Source: an uncultured delta proteobacterium (GTDB lineage Bacteria > UBA10199 > GCA-002796325 > 1-14-0-20-49-13). Taken from it: 12,999 nucleotides of DNA. The notes beneath the pieces were generated by a model, which saw only the letters and a program-made list of their open reading frames with translations, had not been told where the DNA came from and did not search any database. Where the stretch lies: assembly GCA_903868375.1 (NCBI GenBank), contig CAIPVD010000147.1:1-12999 (forward strand), written 5' to 3'. Numbering within the stretch: position 1 is the first letter of the stretch; every line of letters begins with the position of its first letter. Below, piece by piece: positions 1 to 8,600 of the stretch. The position numbers and the translations under genes were made by a program.

Positions 1-159
1 AAACTAAAAAAATTGATCGAGGTCGATGGCGGAGTAATGCTTTCGAACATTAGCCAAGTTGCAGATGCCGGTGCCGATATAATCGTGGCAGGTTCTGCGA
101 TATTCAAAGAAAAAGATTACGCCAAAGTAATCGCAGAAATGAAGCAGAAGATAAGTTAA
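1..159 (+). CDS. rpe: Ribulose-phosphate 3-epimerase, C-terminal fragment
   Basis: Frame 1 is open from the window edge to TAA at 157-159, giving the last 52 residues; the start lies outside the window. The motif EVDGGV (residues 7-12), followed by SNI and then AGADIIVAGSAIF, is the signature of the end of the Rpe TIM barrel. The Asp of the DGG motif corresponds to a catalytic, metal-binding residue in this family, and the GS pair after VA contributes to phosphate binding. The enzyme interconverts ribulose 5-phosphate and xylulose 5-phosphate in the cytosolic pentose phosphate pathway or Calvin cycle. The ending (DYAKVIAEMKQ) is close to that of E. coli Rpe. Its stop codon overlaps the stop of the opposing gene by 4 bases, leaving no room for a terminator between them. 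Confidence 0.93.
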   Translation, partial: KLKKLIEVDGGVMLSNISQVADAGADIIVAGSAIFKEKDYAKVIAEMKQKIS

Positions 160-944
160 TGCTTGAACGGATTCTCTTCTTTTTCTTCCCCATCGCCTTC
201 CCCGGTGTTTTCCAATTCAGAAGCATGGATAATGGGTAAAGGGCGAACTTCAGGGATCGGGAACTTGATTATTAGGTTCAGTTTTTTATCGGCGTCAACC
301 TTTACATCGCTCGAAACCTCTCCAAGGACCGGATGCCATGCGTGCAACGTGTATTCTCCTGCCGGGATATTTGTAAAAAGGAACTTTCCATCCCACGAAC
401 TTATCGATTCAAAGGCCAGATCGTCGACCGGTTTTATCCATGTTTCCATCCAGGGATAAAGCGCAGAGCTTAAATGAATAATCCTATCTTCGGCAACCTT
501 TATCTCGATAGGCGTTCCCGCCGGTTCAAGCGTCTTTTGTTTCTTCTTAAAACCTTCTTCATCGATAAGCAGCCACTGCGTATCAAAATCTTCGTTCGTT
601 ATTTTAACTATCGAGCCGGGATATGCAAGCACTAGCACCGGATGAAAGTCGCACTTATTTATCACGAGATAGCTAATCTTGCTCTTTTCCAAAGGCGCGG
701 CATTATTGTTCTTCTGCGTTAGCCAGAAGGTTACGTCCTTCACTTTTTCCTTCCAGAGCTGGATGACGTGCAGCGACCTTTTATTGCCGCAAATTCCGTG
801 ATATTGCACAACCGATGGCGCCGGCTGTTTGGGAAGTGCTCCGTCGAGTTTCACCTCGCCAAAGATATCTCCGGTCGTTCGTTTGGCTAAGGCCGTCCCC
901 GAAAGGAGGAGCAGGATCACCGATAATATTAGATATCGTTTCAT
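156..944 (-). CDS. Secreted cupredoxin-like protein with C-terminal carboxypeptidase-regulatory-like domain
   Basis: This 262-residue protein begins with a clear signal peptide (lysine and arginine at positions 2-3, hydrophobic stretch 4-15, likely cleavage after ALA at 20), so it is probably periplasmic or exported. Residues ~25-165 resemble the cupredoxin-like domain of 'methylamine utilisation/plastocyanin' proteins. Visible marks are ICG at 51-53, CDFHP at 98-102, a PGSIVKITNED strand at 109-119 and YPWMETW at 163-169. Residues ~175-228 form a carboxypeptidase-regulatory-like beta sandwich (WDGKFLFTNIPAGEYTLHAWHP). The usual His after 'NxD' and the HPWM histidine are replaced, so copper binding is doubtful. 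The tail after 245 is rich in Glu and Lys. GGAGG-type SD (GGAGGG, 4 bases before ATG) and a 4-base ATGA overlap with the acyltransferase gene indicate translational coupling. It is the last gene of the cluster. No specific function is assignable. Confidence 0.8.
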   Translation of the reverse strand: MKRYLILSVILLLLSGTALAKRTTGDIFGEVKLDGALPKQPAPSVVQYHGICGNKRSLHVIQLWKEKVKDVTFWLTQKNNNAAPLEKSKISYLVINKCDFHPVLVLAYPGSIVKITNEDFDTQWLLIDEEGFKKKQKTLEPAGTPIEIKVAEDRIIHLSSALYPWMETWIKPVDDLAFESISSWDGKFLFTNIPAGEYTLHAWHPVLGEVSSDVKVDADKKLNLIIKFPIPEVRPLPIIHASELENTGEGDGEEKEENPFKH

Positions 945-2518
945 TTTCCCTCCAGCATGTGATCTACAACGCGCTCCTTAAAGTGCAAGAATGTCGGCAG
1001 CGGCGAGTCCGAGATCAATAAAAAAGATATTTCGCGCAAGAAATTTTGCCAGTTGCTGGGTTTCGTTGCGTAGATGCAATCAAGAATGGTGTAGATCAAG
1101 TAATCTACGCCACGCCACGCCCTCATCGCTACGGAGACGTGTTCATAATCGGTAGATGGAAGAATAGCGCGAATGTCCCTAAAGAACCTTTGCTCAAGCG
1201 TTGCGTGTGTGTCGAGGAGCGTCTTAAAGTGGCCGTCTAACCGTATATGAATGTTTTCCACGAACGATGCGTATTCAGATGCTCCGACGTTCAAACCCTT
1301 CACATCCGAGTTTTTTATCGTTATCGGGTCGCCGACCTTTATTTTTATAGTTGTGCCCACCTGGACTTTTAATGAACCGCGTGGCGCTGCGATCCCAGTC
1401 CCTTCGATGGAGATAGGAACGATGTGAACGTAGCTCTGTTCGACGTTCCGGAGCGCAATTGCCGCATCGACGGCGATATATGCCGCGCCCTTTTTGAGAT
1501 GCCCGCCGGAACGGAACAGCCGTTCTCGGTTGCCGGAGGTGTAATAACCGGAATCGAGCCGCCTTCCATTTGCCGCAACGTTACCGTACGCCCTAGTTCC
1601 CTGCGGAAATATGGCGATATTCGTATCTAGCGTTGCAAGTTTTGCGGCCGCTTCGTATGCGGATGAAACCGCGCCGGAGCTTTTGTTCCTTCTATCGACG
1701 AAGATGGTGCCGATGATCTGCAGCGCCTTCCCCATTAGAAAATAGTAGAACGGGTTATCTAAAAAATGGTCCTTTGCAGCTAAATATCTGAACGCGAACC
1801 GTTGCGGAAGAGCGAACGTTCCGAACGCAAAATCTAAATAGCTCCTGTGGTTGAACGCAAATATGAACTTGCCGTTCAGACCGTTCAGTTTTTGGGGCCC
1901 ATCTGCACAAACCTTTGACCTGGTTAAATATGCGGCCCTTGCCCCCCAAATGGTAGATAAGCTGCGGGCCACGCTTCTTGCATATTCGGAACCCTTCCAG
2001 TTAAAGGCCGCAAGGATCAGTCGCGCTATCGTGAACGTATTTGCGGCGCCAACGATGACGGGCAAACAACTTTTTGTGGCCTTCGCTCCATTTGTGAAGT
2101 CTGAATTAGATGGATCGATCGTTCGTTTTGCAACTCGCGGGAGTTTTGTAGGCAAAGGCCCAAAACCGGAATAGTAGCAACCGAAAAAATCCTTTGGATG
2201 AATGAACGGATTGTTTAGCGCAAATTCTGCCACTCTTCTTTTATGTAGCCCATATCTTATCCATGCAAAAAGAGACAGCGCTACGAACGGCAGGAATAAG
2301 ATGCCCGGCATGATCTTGTTAAAATATATGCCGTTTGCCACGAGGAAGAGCAGGTATGCCAAAAGCGCCGAATCGCGCAGCGGATGCAGTATCCATTCAA
2401 CGCGGCCAATATATGAGTTGATCGCCCTTAAAAAAGAAACGTCGAGTGGCGGCACGAAAAAAAGGCTGATTCGAGCAATTGGAACGGCATAAAGAAGAAT
2501 TAATATGAGATCTGTCAT
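941..2518 (-). CDS. Membrane-anchored PlsC-type acyltransferase (1-acylglycerol-3-phosphate O-acyltransferase-like)
   Basis: This 525-residue protein has hydrophobic segments at about 3-22, 52-66 and 71-88, then a PlsC/LPLAT domain at about 215-400. The domain shows NHRSYLD (223-229, the NHx4D catalytic block), IFVDRR (272-277), IAIFPQGTR (301-309, normally FPEGTR) and HIVPISIEG (365-373). This family moves fatty acyl groups from acyl-ACP or acyl-CoA to a glycerophospholipid or related acceptor at the inner membrane. At 525 residues it is about twice the size of a minimal PlsC (~240), with an N-terminal membrane and linker region of ~200 residues and a C-terminal ~120-residue extension. The FPEGTR glutamate is glutamine here; that position normally lies in acceptor-phosphate recognition, so acceptor or activity may differ. 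It starts 4 bases after the kinase stop with no good SD, so reinitiation is likely. Confidence 0.85.
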   Translation of the reverse strand: MTDLILILLYAVPIARISLFFVPPLDVSFLRAINSYIGRVEWILHPLRDSALLAYLLFLVANGIYFNKIMPGILFLPFVALSLFAWIRYGLHKRRVAEFALNNPFIHPKDFFGCYYSGFGPLPTKLPRVAKRTIDPSNSDFTNGAKATKSCLPVIVGAANTFTIARLILAAFNWKGSEYARSVARSLSTIWGARAAYLTRSKVCADGPQKLNGLNGKFIFAFNHRSYLDFAFGTFALPQRFAFRYLAAKDHFLDNPFYYFLMGKALQIIGTIFVDRRNKSSGAVSSAYEAAAKLATLDTNIAIFPQGTRAYGNVAANGRRLDSGYYTSGNRERLFRSGGHLKKGAAYIAVDAAIALRNVEQSYVHIVPISIEGTGIAAPRGSLKVQVGTTIKIKVGDPITIKNSDVKGLNVGASEYASFVENIHIRLDGHFKTLLDTHATLEQRFFRDIRAILPSTDYEHVSVAMRAWRGVDYLIYTILDCIYATKPSNWQNFLREISFLLISDSPLPTFLHFKERVVDHMLEGK

Positions 2519-2522
2519 AGCA

Positions 2523-3554
2523 CTATTGCAGCACCGAGAGGTGATATTTAAACGTTACCGGGACCGGATTTTTCCCGATCTTGAAATTTTCTTCGCCCAA
2601 TTTTTGGGATATGCGCGTCGCAACGGAAGCAGCGTTCCCCTCTTGCGTTTCGTAAATCGTGCTGATTATTCCGTTCGCCTCGAAAGCCGCAACGACGTCT
2701 ATTGGATACCTAACAAGCTGCCTGACCGAATCTTCTATTCTGTGTATTAGCACGGTCATCTTATCTCCGCCAAGCGTGTCTTTCAGCTCTTTAAAATTGG
2801 CGATGGTTATATCGTACTTATATGTCTGGTTGCTCTTCGCCTTGGTGGTTGAAACAAGCTCGGCGCATGGCAAGACGAACGCGAACGAAACCTTGCCTTT
2901 AGACGGGATATCGACCCACAGCTGGCCGCCGGCCTTTTGCACTATCTCGCGGCAGACCGCAAGTCCCAAGCCTGCAACGGTAGATGAATCTCCGTTTTTC
3001 GTGTTGTAGAATTTTTCGAATATCTGATAGCGGTCCTTTTCAGTGAAGTCAGGGCTTTCGTTTATAATGTTCACTTCAACACCTGCGCCCTGGCGCAGGT
3101 GGACTTCCTTTGCCTTCATCTCTATTTCGCTGCTGCGAGGTGCGTATTTAATGGCGTTCGAAACGAGATGAGAGAGAACGACGAATATCTGGTCGGGATT
3201 TGCATATGCCTTGGGCATGTCGGCCGAGGCGGTCACGCGATAGCGAAGCTGGCGTTGGAGAAAGAGCTGATCGTGAGTTGCGCAGACCTGCTGTATCTGG
3301 TGAAGCATGTCGAAGTGGATCATGGCGCCTTGCTTGGTAGAACCGCCATCGAGGCTTTCCGATACCCCTTTAAGGAGGGCCGCTGCGCGTTCAAGATTTG
3401 TGTGGATCGAATTGAATATCTGCCGCTGCCGCAGGTCCTTGTTCGTTTCAAAGTATTCTTTGAGCAGGTTCACCCCTTCGAGCGAAACCGTTAAAGGATG
3501 TTGCACCTCTTCGAGGACATATTTAATGTCTTGGCCCTGTTCCTTCTCCTTCAT
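2523..3554 (-). CDS. Soluble histidine kinase-like protein with degenerate C-terminal GGDEF-type domain
   Basis: The protein has 343 residues, with no membrane segment or signal peptide. Residues ~10-65 look like a HisKA dimerisation helix pair with the phospho-acceptor region EVQHPLTVSLEG (H19). Residues ~115-230 form the HATPase_c domain: N box SHLVSNAIKYAP (128-139, Asn133), IFEKFY (178-183) and G2 box GLGLAVCREIV (195-205). The usual DxGxG of the G1 box reads NESPDF (165-170), so ATP binding may be altered. Residues ~244-343 follow the layout of a GGDEF domain (ITIANFKELKDTLGGDK, then IDVVAAFEANGIISTIYET), but EANGI (292-296) stands where GGDEF belongs. Diguanylate cyclase activity is therefore not expected. 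There is no receiver domain here and no response regulator nearby. The start has only a weak SD. It lies 49 bases after the upstream gene and 4 before the acyltransferase gene. Confidence 0.82.
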   Translation of the reverse strand: MKEKEQGQDIKYVLEEVQHPLTVSLEGVNLLKEYFETNKDLRQRQIFNSIHTNLERAAALLKGVSESLDGGSTKQGAMIHFDMLHQIQQVCATHDQLFLQRQLRYRVTASADMPKAYANPDQIFVVLSHLVSNAIKYAPRSSEIEMKAKEVHLRQGAGVEVNIINESPDFTEKDRYQIFEKFYNTKNGDSSTVAGLGLAVCREIVQKAGGQLWVDIPSKGKVSFAFVLPCAELVSTTKAKSNQTYKYDITIANFKELKDTLGGDKMTVLIHRIEDSVRQLVRYPIDVVAAFEANGIISTIYETQEGNAASVATRISQKLGEENFKIGKNPVPVTFKYHLSVLQ

Positions 3555-3603
3555 AAGTGCCGATTTTCTAGCATAACCGGTCCAAATAATCCAAGCCTAA
3601 AAA

Positions 3604-4077
3604 CTATTCGGCCTTTGGGTGTTTTTTGGGGGCCTTTACCTTCGGCTGCTCTGCAGGAGTTGGCGCTGGTTTTACATCTGTGGGTTCTATTGCCGGTTCA
3701 ACTGGCGCTGCCTTCATTGTGGAAGAAGAACTGACGTTGCTGAAAGCCGGGCGCTTGAAAAGGTAGACGTTCTCGAAATGGTCGAACGCTTCCCATCCAT
3801 CTTTACCGACTTCGTTCCACTTTTCCGTCCATTTATCGTTCTTTGGCGGTTTCATCTTTCTCGCCATATATTCCCAAGCTATGGTTCCCTGTTTTGAAAT
3901 AGCGCCCTTGCTGATGGCACGTTCGATCCGTCCCATATCCGTTTCGCTTAAGCGCGTTTCGACCACGCGAGGTGCCTTCACCGGCTTTGCCTGTTTTGGA
4001 GCCTTTTCTTCGCCGTAAACCTTGGCGGAGAACACAATTGCAAGTGCTACTAGAACAACCAACAATTTCTTTGTCAT
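3604..4077 (-). CDS. Small secreted protein with DUF4177-like core and Pro/Lys-rich tail
   Basis: I start this gene at the ATG ending at 4077 (157 residues) rather than at the more upstream ATG at 4110. An AAAGGGGGGA Shine-Dalgarno sits 5 bases before it, and this start puts a textbook signal peptide at the N-terminus (MTKK, hydrophobic 5-17, cleavage near residue 22). No lipobox cysteine is present. Residues ~66-110 (IAWEYMARKM ... EVGKDGWEAF ... VYLFKRP) match the pattern of DUF4177, a small domain with WEY, GWE and a final KR; its function is unknown. The tail (120-157) is rich in Pro, Ala and Lys, like a flexible or wall-interacting linker. It is the first gene of the minus-strand cluster and may share transcription with the kinase gene 49 bases downstream. 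No biochemical role can be assigned. Confidence 0.78.
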   Translation of the reverse strand: MTKKLLVVLVALAIVFSAKVYGEEKAPKQAKPVKAPRVVETRLSETDMGRIERAISKGAISKQGTIAWEYMARKMKPPKNDKWTEKWNEVGKDGWEAFDHFENVYLFKRPAFSNVSSSSTMKAAPVEPAIEPTDVKPAPTPAEQPKVKAPKKHPKAE

Positions 4078-4205
4078 GGATATCCCCCCTTTGAATTTCG
4101 TAAGAAACAATTAAGCATAGCTTACGGTGGAAGTCAAAATTTTTGTCGATTCATATTTATTGGGTACTTGTGTTAGTGAAGGTGCGCTAGATTATGACTT
4201 GTTTT

Positions 4206-4224
4206 CTGCGACAACTTGTCGTAG
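4206..4224. promoter_or_regulatory. Inverted repeat (candidate operator) upstream of the mannose-6-phosphate isomerase gene
   Basis: The sequence CTGCGACAACTTGTCGTAG is a dyad centred on base 4215. The inner arms CGACAA and TTGTCG are perfect, and the outer CT/AG pairs also match, leaving one mismatched pair. With a single central base it cannot fold into a normal hairpin at full length, which favours a dimeric protein-binding site. It lies 27 bases before the ATG at 4252, where a bound repressor would block transcription or early elongation. The regulator is unknown, and I could not define a convincing -35/-10 pair next to it. Confidence 0.5.
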
Positions 4225-4251
4225 TTGCTATGAAGTAGGGGACGAGCTTAA

Positions 4252-5658
4252 ATGCCTATAGACAAAATAGAAGACCTTCTTGCGAGAACCGAAACTCCGG
4301 TAGGCGAGATAGAGCTCTATAATAAAGCCATCGTGGGGGATGTAGCCGGAAATGAATGGCTAGATGCCGTAGTTCGCGGGTTGAATGGCGGAACGAGCCC
4401 CGAAAAAAAACTTGCAGATAGGCCTCTAATAAAAAAAATGATTGGAATGACAAAGGGTTTGCTTGTTCCTGATCTCTCCGACCCATCAAGATCCCTAAAC
4501 CTTGCGCCCTGGGGCGGAACCAGAATAGCGGATATCTTGCGTTCGTTGCCGTTCAAGTTCGACCATCTTCCTGAACACATTGCCGAGCTCTGGTCCATTT
4601 CCAGCCATGCCAAACACCCGAACGTGTTTCATCTTGTTTACGAAGGCACGGAACTAAAAGTTCCGATTGATCTCTTGGGCAGGCTCGCACCGGAAATGTT
4701 GTTTGGTGCTGATAATGTCGCACGCTTCGGCGCCAATATGCCTTTCCTATGCAAGCTCTTGAACTCCGGAAGCTGGAAGAAAGAAAGATTGGAGCTGGAA
4801 GAACTTTTCAAATTTTTTGGCAAAAATGTCCGAGTATCTGAATGGAACGATCATGACCTGATGTCGGCGCTAGATAATTTGTGTACAGAGCTTTCAGATA
4901 AGGCCGATAAAACAGCCTCACGCCTGCGAGAGCTAAGGCAGAAGATGCTCGAGGCCAACCTATCTGTCCAGGTGCATCCTCCAAAAGGCTATCGTTCGAA
5001 CGAGCCATCGAAGACGGAGGCATGGGTGATCCTAGAGGCAGAAAAGGGAGCTGGCATCTATCTTGGGTTGAAAGAAGGCGTCACGAAAGAGATGATGCAG
5101 GAGGCCCTGGATGCGGGCGAGAACATCACTGAACATCTTAATTTTGTGGAAGTTAAACCCGGCGATGTGTTCTTTATCCCAGCTGGCACGCCTCACTCGG
5201 TCGGCGCTGGGATCTTATTGTATGAGCCACAGGAAACATCGGAAAGCACTTTTAGATATTACGATTACGATCGCGAGCCGAAGCGAGAGCTTCACGTGAA
5301 AGACGCTCTAGCTTCAACGAACTGGAACGCGCCGAGTGGAAAAGCGGCCGTTGAATTTTATCGACGGCGGGCGGTCAAAAAGAACCCGAACTTATATTCG
5401 CTCATTGATGAAGAGACGTTCAAGCTCGATCAGGTGACATTGGCCAAAGGTAATGTTTATTCCGGCGGCACATCTTCGGGTGTTCAGGGAATAACTGTCA
5501 TCGAAGGAAAAATTTCCATTTTGTCCGCGGGTGAAAAGATAAAATATGCTGTTCTTGTCGCAGGCGGATCGGCGATATTGCCGGCGGCCCTCGGGAGTTA
5601 TTCTATCATCGCTGATGGTGAGCGCAAGGCTAGGCTAATGATCGTATCAACCGCCTAA
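4252..5658 (+). CDS. manA: Type I mannose-6-phosphate isomerase (phosphomannose isomerase), enlarged
   Basis: The enzyme interconverts mannose 6-phosphate and fructose 6-phosphate, feeding GDP-mannose and polysaccharide synthesis or mannose catabolism in the cytosol. Zinc-ligand motifs of the type I cupin family are present: LSVQVHP (237-243; Gln240, His242), SKTEAW (253-258; Glu256) and AGTPHSVGAG (311-320; His315). Early family marks are PWGGTRIADIL (86-96) and AELWSISSH (111-119). At 468 residues it is longer than E. coli ManA (391). There is an N-terminal extension of ~75 residues and a ~65-residue charged helical insert (about 172-235) between PFLCKLLNS and LSVQVHP, which are adjacent in typical members. 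AGGGGA lies 9 bases before the ATG and supports this start. The gene stands alone on the + strand, converging on the next gene. Confidence 0.9.
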   Translation: MPIDKIEDLLARTETPVGEIELYNKAIVGDVAGNEWLDAVVRGLNGGTSPEKKLADRPLIKKMIGMTKGLLVPDLSDPSRSLNLAPWGGTRIADILRSLPFKFDHLPEHIAELWSISSHAKHPNVFHLVYEGTELKVPIDLLGRLAPEMLFGADNVARFGANMPFLCKLLNSGSWKKERLELEELFKFFGKNVRVSEWNDHDLMSALDNLCTELSDKADKTASRLRELRQKMLEANLSVQVHPPKGYRSNEPSKTEAWVILEAEKGAGIYLGLKEGVTKEMMQEALDAGENITEHLNFVEVKPGDVFFIPAGTPHSVGAGILLYEPQETSESTFRYYDYDREPKRELHVKDALASTNWNAPSGKAAVEFYRRRAVKKNPNLYSLIDEETFKLDQVTLAKGNVYSGGTSSGVQGITVIEGKISILSAGEKIKYAVLVAGGSAILPAALGSYSIIADGERKARLMIVSTA

Positions 5659-8600
5659 TAGACCGCCGCATTCTGGTCATAGCCATCGCTAAGCTGTTCA
5701 ATGAATTCATCCCAGTTGGCGTCATTTTTCAGTATTGGCAGACGATTGAACAGGTCTTTGTGCGCGGCGACAACATCATTGAACTTTTTGGATATACCAT
5801 CTGCTTTATATTCAGCGGCCTTTTCCTTAATATACGCAGCAAGCATTCTAACGGTCTTCTTTCCTTTTTCATCGTCAAGCTGATCGTAGTTGGCTAGCTT
5901 AGATTCGAACATGCCAAGGAACTTGTCTACCTCTTCAACGTTCTTTCCATTCTGGCCTTTTGCTATCTCTGTCAGTGCATCCTTGATCACGGCGTCGTGT
6001 TTATCTCTGAACGCCTTCACAGCCGGAGGTTCCCACATCCATTTTTCTCCGAGCCCGCTACCGAACAACTTGACAAAAGAGAAGCTGGTCATGTTGTCGC
6101 CAATGTTTTTAAAGGCGCTATCTATGTTGCCCTCGTCAAGGTCAGGGAAATATTTTGCCGAACCAGGCCATTGATTACGATATGATGGGAACCATTTTGT
6201 TAATGCCATATTTACTGGAGCGCCGATCGCATAACCCGCTGCACGGGCCAAGCCCTTATCGTATCCAAGCGGCCATTGTACCACAGGGTGCGTGAACAAG
6301 AGGGCTATTCCCCAGTTTGCGGTCCACTGTACGGGCTGATATGTCTTGTCGCCGTACATCGCAGGTGCAAAGAGAAGGAAGTTGATACCAAAGACCGACG
6401 GAGCCATTCCAAGCATGTTTAACGCTGTTCCGCCAATACCTGGGCGTGGCTTACCGTATCTGCCGGTCCAATTGACGATCTCCGTGCCGCCGATACGTAC
6501 TTCATCTAGACGATATGCAGGTGTATCTTTAAAGGTGTATGAATATCCTGAGACCCTTTTCGTAGGAATGCGTAACAACCGGCCAATGCGCCCTAGTGGC
6601 TGGAGCTCAACTTCCTTTGGCACCAGGTCCTTGCCTTCTTTCGTCTTCATTCTCCAGAATTTGCCGTCTCTTACCTCGATCCCCTTCTTGGCAAGGCCCT
6701 CGATCTCTATTAGTGTCAGTTCTTCCGGTGAATACACTGTCTTTCCACCTATTGTGAACAGGGGTTTTCTATACACCAACCGTTCGACTGGTTTCCATTG
6801 CCCATGTTCAAGTGGATCTTCAGCGACCGCCAAAGTGTTACCTTTCGGAACAATCTTTTCAGACTCTACCGCTGTGCCTAACCTATAGGTCGCTTGACCG
6901 CGCCTAATGATCGCTGTGAACAATCTCTTAGAGTTTGGCCAGTTCTTTTCTAGGGTATTACCAATTCTCATAACAAGATTGCCTATAGGATTTCCTTTTT
7001 TCCCCAAGAACTGTTCGCCACGCATAAGCCCCTTATTGATAAAGCTCGTTGCAGAAGATTCGACAGTTGCCATTACAAGACGCCAAGGATTGGGTGATCT
7101 AAGCGGAACATCCTGCTCTGCCTGAATGGCATATTCCATACCGATGCGACCGACCACTCCGATAAGAGAACCAGAATAAGCCACTCGGAACAGGCCTTGG
7201 AATAGATGAGCTATAAGAAAGGATGCCCCGAGGCCGCCCCATACGGTGTGTGGCTGATATACAATTCCGCGTTTATTTGGGTCTTTTTCCGCGTACGGCA
7301 GAAAATGGTCGATCTCCATAGCGGCCAACGAACCTCCGTCCATTGCCATTTTTAATTTGGCGAGCGGTGTTGCATTTTTTATGAATTGTGGAAGCTTAGG
7401 AAGGTTCTGAACGACTTTAACACCAAGCGCCCCAGCAGCAGTTCTTAACCCTGCCAATGCGGCTCTTGGGTCTTTTAATATGTTCATTGTTCCGGCGGCA
7501 AATCCGGTCACGAGAGATTTTCCACTGATAAGTGAAGCCAACTTTATACCTGTTACACCAACCGGCCCTGTCCATGCAGAACCCAATGTGTTGAATCCCG
7601 CAGACCACCCCAGCAAGTGCCAGTTCTTCTTGCTTTCATAGGAACTGATCTGTGAGGCTCCTGTCTGCAGCGATTCAAGATATTGTTTCCTGCTGGAAAG
7701 AACATCATACGCAACATTTCCGCCATTCGTTAATGTGCCTGCTCCTGATGCGCACAGGGCCATTAATAGCGGGCTACCTTCAGAACATAGAAGTGCGCCG
7801 CCCACAGAAGAGAGTATAGGCAGATACGTCTCTCTGGCGGTGTCATTACTCATTAAATAGGCGCTTCGTGTCCTCGAAGCTGCATTTTGCCCGATCTCGG
7901 TATTGCTCATGTCGAGCACCGGCTTGACATTGCCCGCTTCATCGAACCAGTGCGGAAGGTCCTTTTTTAGAGATGCAAGCCATTCCTTAACGCTGTCCGC
8001 ATTGCCATATTCAGGAAGAACCCTTGATATTAGGTTCTGATGAGCTGTGGATGAGAGGTCCATTCTGAAATAGCCATCGAACCAGAGCATGCGCGTAATA
8101 TCAGCAAGGCCTTCAGTGAACGGATCTTTGGCCTCGTCTGTTCGGAACTGTTTGACCAGCTCTTCCACAGCTTTTGTATCGCTCCACATCCGATGTTGGA
8201 TGTCGTTCGCCTGTTCTTCCCCGTCCGTTCGTAGTGCCCGTTCTATTTCTCCAAATCGCATGGTCTTTACACGAGCCACTTTCTCAAGATTTTCGAGATG
8301 AAGGGCAGCCTCTGGAACAGTTAGAGGGAAATCGTAATTAAGACGCGATAAGGCTATTTTTCTTCTTTCATCTTCCATTGCGGCGATATTTTCCTGATCC
8401 GGTGTTTCTTTGGACCATTGGCCATCATAGTTGAGCTGCCACGCAAGCGCATAGACCATCAGCCACTCTTCTGGTTTGCCAGCTTCAAGTGTTGAGCCGA
8501 ACTCAGGGCTTCTGCTTAGTACGGAAGAAATATCGCTGCTTTTTATCTTAGCGAGAGATAGAGCAATATCACGGCTCTTTTCATATAGGCTGTAAATTTC

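Noticed and set aside
4078..4110. Upstream ATG extending the small secreted protein by 11 residues
   Set aside because: The downstream ATG has a strong SD and yields a proper signal peptide; the extension would bury both.
4168..4196. Promoter for manA (TTGTGT and GATTAT-like hexamers)
   Set aside because: Both hexamers are poor and the spacing is 16; several equally weak alternatives exist in this AT-rich stretch.
6346..6888. 180-codon open frame on the + strand inside the giant gene
   Set aside because: It is antisense to well-formed coding sequence, has no SD and no recognisable domain, and its composition looks like a reverse-complement shadow.
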